This document shows, in pieces, positions 61,129-64,000 of a stretch of 64,000 bases of DNA (position 1 is the stretch's first letter; each line of letters begins with the position of its first letter). The notes under the pieces are model-generated. The model had not been told where the DNA came from. It searched no databases and worked only from the letters and a program-made list of their open reading frames with translations. The DNA lies in the NCBI RefSeq assembly GCF_004402705.1, contig NZ_SOFM01000010.1, positions 124,001 to 188,000 of the forward strand. Direction: 5' to 3'. The translations under genes were made by a program, and so were the position numbers. Origin of the DNA: Cryobacterium mannosilyticum. Lineage in GTDB: Bacteria > Actinomycetota > Actinomycetes > Actinomycetales > Microbacteriaceae.

Positions 61129-61917
61129 ATGCGTCTTGACCGGTCGGGCTACGAAGTTGATTTTCTCGACACCTTCGAGGGGGACGAACTTGACCGATCG
61201 CGTTGGGTTCCGTCGTACCTTCCTCAGTGGGGTAGTCGCGCGTTGTCTGCTGCGCGGTACGCGCAGCAGGATGGCAAACTCCGGCTTCTGATCGAGTCGG
61301 ATCAGCTTCCGTGGTCGCCGGAGCACAATGGCCGCTTACGCGTGTCGAACCTTCAAACCGGGGTTTTCGCGGGTCCCGTCGGCAGTGAGATCGGCCAGCA
61401 CCGCTTCGCGGCGGGGTTGCGCGTCCGCGAGGCCCAAGATGAGCAGCGTTTGTACACGCCGCTGTACGGAATCATCGAGGCGCGGGTTGCTGCGATCGCC
61501 GATCCGAACTGCATGGTGGCGCTGTGGATGATCGGCTTCGAAGACCAACCCGACCGTTCGGCGGAGATCTGCATCTTTGAGATCTTCGGCAAGGACGTCG
61601 CCGCAGACAAAGCGGTTGTGGGCATGGGGTTACACCCGTTCGGTGACACGCGAATTCAGGACGACTTCGTCAAGATCCCCATGATGCTGGATGCCCGTGA
61701 GTTCCACACCTACAGCGTCGAGTGGCTGCCAGGCGAAGTCAGGTTCTTCATTGACGATGAGCTGGTCGCATCCATGGAACAGTCTCCCGCCTATCCGATG
61801 CAGCTCATGCTGAACGTGTATGAATTTGAGGCGACGGCCGCAGAAAGCTACCCCAAAGTGTTCGAAGTCGATTGGGTGCGGGGCTGGCGACCATTCTCCG
61901 ATACGACCGGTTCGTGA
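61129..61917 (+). CDS. glycoside hydrolase family 16-like protein
   Basis: This 262-residue protein has the GH16 beta-jelly-roll pattern: FLDTFEGDELDRSRWVPSYL, LYGIIEARVAAIADPNCMVA, and the final FHTYSVEWLPGEVRFFIDDE. The catalytic strand reads SAEICIFEIFG, where the usual E-x-D-x-x-E has cysteine in place of the middle aspartate. There is no signal peptide. It may still cleave beta-1,3/1,4-glucans or may only bind them. Confidence 0.8.
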   Translation: MRLDRSGYEVDFLDTFEGDELDRSRWVPSYLPQWGSRALSAARYAQQDGKLRLLIESDQLPWSPEHNGRLRVSNLQTGVFAGPVGSEIGQHRFAAGLRVREAQDEQRLYTPLYGIIEARVAAIADPNCMVALWMIGFEDQPDRSAEICIFEIFGKDVAADKAVVGMGLHPFGDTRIQDDFVKIPMMLDAREFHTYSVEWLPGEVRFFIDDELVASMEQSPAYPMQLMLNVYEFEATAAESYPKVFEVDWVRGWRPFSDTTGS

Positions 61918-62019
61918 CCACGCGGTGAGCACGTCGCCTTCGCCCTCCACTGAGGACCAGCGATAGGCGACGTTCATCAACCATCGGGCCTACAGGCGCT
62001 ACTCACCACGGCTCGCAGG

Positions 62020-62874
62020 CTAGCGCTGTAAAGCCTCGAGGGACGGGTGAAGGTGCTTGGTGCCGAGCGCAACTGCTGCCTGGCGTGTGGCCGCCAAGAG
62101 GGCCTCATCAGTGGATGCGCCGGACAGGGTGGCATCCAGATAGCCCGCGAGAAACGCATCGCCGGCGCCGTTTGTGTCCCTGACATCCACCGCCACCGCG
62201 TTCACACGGTGAAGCCCGTCGGCGTCGAATGCAACGGCGCCGTCTGCGCCGAGAGTACACACCACTGCATCGGCGCCTCCCTCCACCCGTGCGCGCATGA
62301 ACGGCACCGGTTCATCCATTCCATCACCGTTCATGAAGATGAAATTGGCCGCCTCGATGAACGGTTTGTGGAATTCGGACAGGCCGTCGTAGTCGTGCAC
62401 ATCCGTCCAGATGGGTATGCCAGTACCCGCGGCCGCGGGGAGGAGAGCTCGGGATGTCTCGGACAGGTCCATCACCAGCGCCGCTGCATCCACACTCATC
62501 GCCTCGAATCGGGCGATGTTCGGTGCGATGAATTCGGGTACTGACAGGTAGATCGACACCCGCTCTCCGGCAGGCGTCATCAGGTTCAGGTGCCGTTCGC
62601 TGTCGCCGGGAATGTCATCTGCGACCACGGTGATGTCGGCGGACTCGAGCGCCGACCGCAACCGGTCGGACTCGGGGTCGTCGCCCAGCACGGTGTGACA
62701 TATGACGTGGCGGCCCAGTCCTGAAAGGTGCAGCGCCTTTCCTGCAGACGTTCCGCCGATCGTCTCGAAATGCTCGAGGGCGAACTGAGTGTGGGGGTGA
62801 GGCTCCGGCAGCCGGTCGAGGTAGACAAGCTTATTCCACGAGACCGGCCCGCAGATAAGAATGTGATCGTGCAC
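62020..62874 (-). CDS. PfkB family carbohydrate kinase
   Basis: This 284-residue kinase shows the PfkB signatures: HFETIGGTSAGKALHLSGLG at the start and DVRDTNGAGDAFLAGYLDAT with the catalytic aspartate near the end. It phosphorylates a sugar or nucleoside; the substrate cannot be told. GTG at 62872-62874 is the likely start, placing HDHILICGPVSWNKL at the N-terminus. It stands alone. Confidence 0.85.
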   Translation of the reverse strand: MHDHILICGPVSWNKLVYLDRLPEPHPHTQFALEHFETIGGTSAGKALHLSGLGRHVICHTVLGDDPESDRLRSALESADITVVADDIPGDSERHLNLMTPAGERVSIYLSVPEFIAPNIARFEAMSVDAAALVMDLSETSRALLPAAAGTGIPIWTDVHDYDGLSEFHKPFIEAANFIFMNGDGMDEPVPFMRARVEGGADAVVCTLGADGAVAFDADGLHRVNAVAVDVRDTNGAGDAFLAGYLDATLSGASTDEALLAATRQAAVALGTKHLHPSLEALQR

Positions 62875-63112
62875 TGCTCGGAGCCTCAATCCTCAAGGGG
62901 GTCTGCGGGTCGGACCAGATTGACCCGGGCCGCTACGCGGCGCGTCGCCGACTCCCGGCGATCGCCACTGGCATAACTCTACGCATTGACTGAATCTTCA
63001 GCGCACGGAATCGACTCTTGGGAACGGCCATTCCGCGGCACCGCAACCTCGAATCGGAGACCCGTGTCAACCAGGCATGTCGCGGCCAACACACTCGCGC
63101 CAAACTGACGCG

Positions 63113-63334
63113 TCACGAGCGCCAGCGCCACCGTCTAGACCGTGTGCTCAGCTCCGTGAGCAGGTCTTTCAGCCGCCCCGTGACGTCGTGGAGATCGCGG
63201 CCGCCGGTGTCGATGTCTCTGCCGACACGGTCGACGAGTTCCCAGTCTCCGTAGCGCTTGCCAGATATGATCGGCCAGCCCATAGCGAGGCTGTGCGCAT
63301 CGGTGAAATGGATGCTGGGCTGGGGGTCAGTCAT
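63113..63334 (-). CDS. small hypothetical protein
   Basis: This 73-codon frame starts with ATG at 63332-63334, 44 bases after the metallo-hydrolase gene in the same direction. It reads HFTDAHSLAMGWPIISGKRY and a helical C-terminus ending in RSRRWRWRS. No family was recognised; it may be the trimmed end or a partner of a lost gene. Confidence 0.4.
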   Translation of the reverse strand: MTDPQPSIHFTDAHSLAMGWPIISGKRYGDWELVDRVGRDIDTGGRDLHDVTGRLKDLLTELSTRSRRWRWRS

Positions 63335-63378
63335 GGAGTTGTTCCATTCAGAGTGCCGCCTCTGTCGGCGAGTGGGGC

Positions 63379-64000
63379 TCATGCCCCAAGGTCCCGCGGC
63401 ACGCCGGGGGTGAGCCACTTGAGGCGATCAGTCAGACCGGCTCCTGCAAATGAAGCCACGATCTCGTCTTCTGTTTCTGTGAAGTGTTCCCAAGAGGAGT
63501 AATGAATCGGTACCACGATGTCGGCTGCGAGAGACGCGGTGAACTTGGCTGCGCTCGCGCTGTCCATACTGATCATCTGGTCCCCGAGGATGGCGAACTT
63601 CGCCGCGCCGAGGTGCAGCACCGCTACTCCGATCGAAAAGAGTTCGCTGATTTGATCAAGGTCGCTTTCATAGGTGGTGTCGCCGGAGATGTACAGGACC
63701 TTCTCTTCCCCAGGCACCCGGAGGATGAACCCAATCACGTCTCCTGCGGGACCGTGATGTGCAGGCGTCGCTGTGATGATCACAGACTTCTCACCCACCA
63801 CGACCGTGTGGCTGCTCCAAGGCGCAACGCCCACCGCGTGGCCACCCAGCCGTCCCGCACCACTTTGGGTGGTTATGACGAGCTTGCCGTCCAGCAACCT
63901 CCTGCCGGCCTCATCCAGGTTGTCCGGGTGTTCGTCGTGGCTGAGCAGCACGGCGTCAATCGGAGGGAGTTCGCTCGCGGGTATGGCTGGCATGGTGGTG
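63379..64000 (-). CDS. metallo-beta-lactamase fold hydrolase, partial
   Basis: The frame continues past the right edge. Visible are VLLSHDEHPDNLDEAGR (the HxxHxDN metal motif), PAHHGPAGDVIGFIL (third histidine), YISGDTTYESD (bridging aspartate) and VPIHYSSW (last histidine). These fit the UlaG-like group of MBL-fold hydrolases. The N-terminal 30-40 residues lie outside the window. Confidence 0.85.
   Translation of the reverse strand, partial: TTMPAIPASELPPIDAVLLSHDEHPDNLDEAGRRLLDGKLVITTQSGAGRLGGHAVGVAPWSSHTVVVGEKSVIITATPAHHGPAGDVIGFILRVPGEEKVLYISGDTTYESDLDQISELFSIGVAVLHLGAAKFAILGDQMISMDSASAAKFTASLAADIVVPIHYSSWEHFTETEDEIVASFAGAGLTDRLKWLTPGVPRDLGA

Overview
The window is high-GC actinobacterial DNA, most likely from the family Microbacteriaceae (a Cryobacterium- or Leifsonia-like genus is my best guess, not proven). 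The evidence is the base composition, the DUF7882 small protein, the PadR plus ABC1-kinase pair, the phosphatase/DUF3090/SCO1664 cluster, and the mix of MurR, ROK, GlxA and PadR regulators. No rRNA, tRNA or CRISPR array was recognised.

Left part (1-22 kb) is mostly conserved housekeeping with islands of decay. It holds the end of an RluA-type pseudouridine synthase, two histidine phosphatases around SCO1664 and DUF3090 genes, an MFS and a LysE exporter, and a large APC permease. A frameshifted SRPBCC gene and the wreck of a tad pilus locus (cpaF end, broken tadC) follow. Next come two secreted surface proteins, one a 990-residue adhesin-like protein with eight repeats. An ABC1 kinase follows with its PadR regulator, then small conserved proteins, an ICMT-like methyltransferase, a DUF808 protein, a LuxR regulator and a DHFR-like reductase. 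Remnants of a VOC protein, an SDR and an MDR dehydrogenase lie between them.

The middle (22-43 kb) is catabolic and regulatory. A murR-murQ-murP block for N-acetylmuramate has a frameshift in murP. A MarR-controlled four-gene unit (NADP oxidoreductase, ring-cleavage-type VOC protein, esterase, truncated LLM flavoprotein) resembles the quinone-responsive MhqR/CatR regulons of Bacillus. A beta-glucoside operon (GH1 remnant, binding protein, two permeases, GH5, ROK) keeps a good promoter although its first enzyme has lost most of its length. A rhodanese/MarR pair and two GlxA-type regulators with their divergent targets complete this part.

The stretch from 43.8 to 49.8 kb is a breakpoint region with remnants of IS3 (two kinds), ISL3 and IS481 transposases. 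A 177-bp element with IS21-like ends sits inside the ISL3 gene, flanked by a 6-bp target duplication. Within this debris lie an intact NarL-type two-component system and a fragment of a membrane-anchored DJ-1/PfpI protein. The full-length homologue of that fragment starts a tightly coupled three-gene operon at 49.8-52.4 kb together with an unusual M50-like membrane protein; this is the best candidate here for an undescribed system. At 53-57 kb a PadR regulator and three perfect TATCT-N3-AGATA sites define a small regulon with a flavoprotein, small membrane proteins and an isochorismatase-type hydrolase. The right end carries a TetR/hydrolase pair, a DUF5937 regulator with an MFS pump, a GH16 enzyme with an altered catalytic motif, a PfkB kinase and a partial metallo-beta-lactamase-fold hydrolase.
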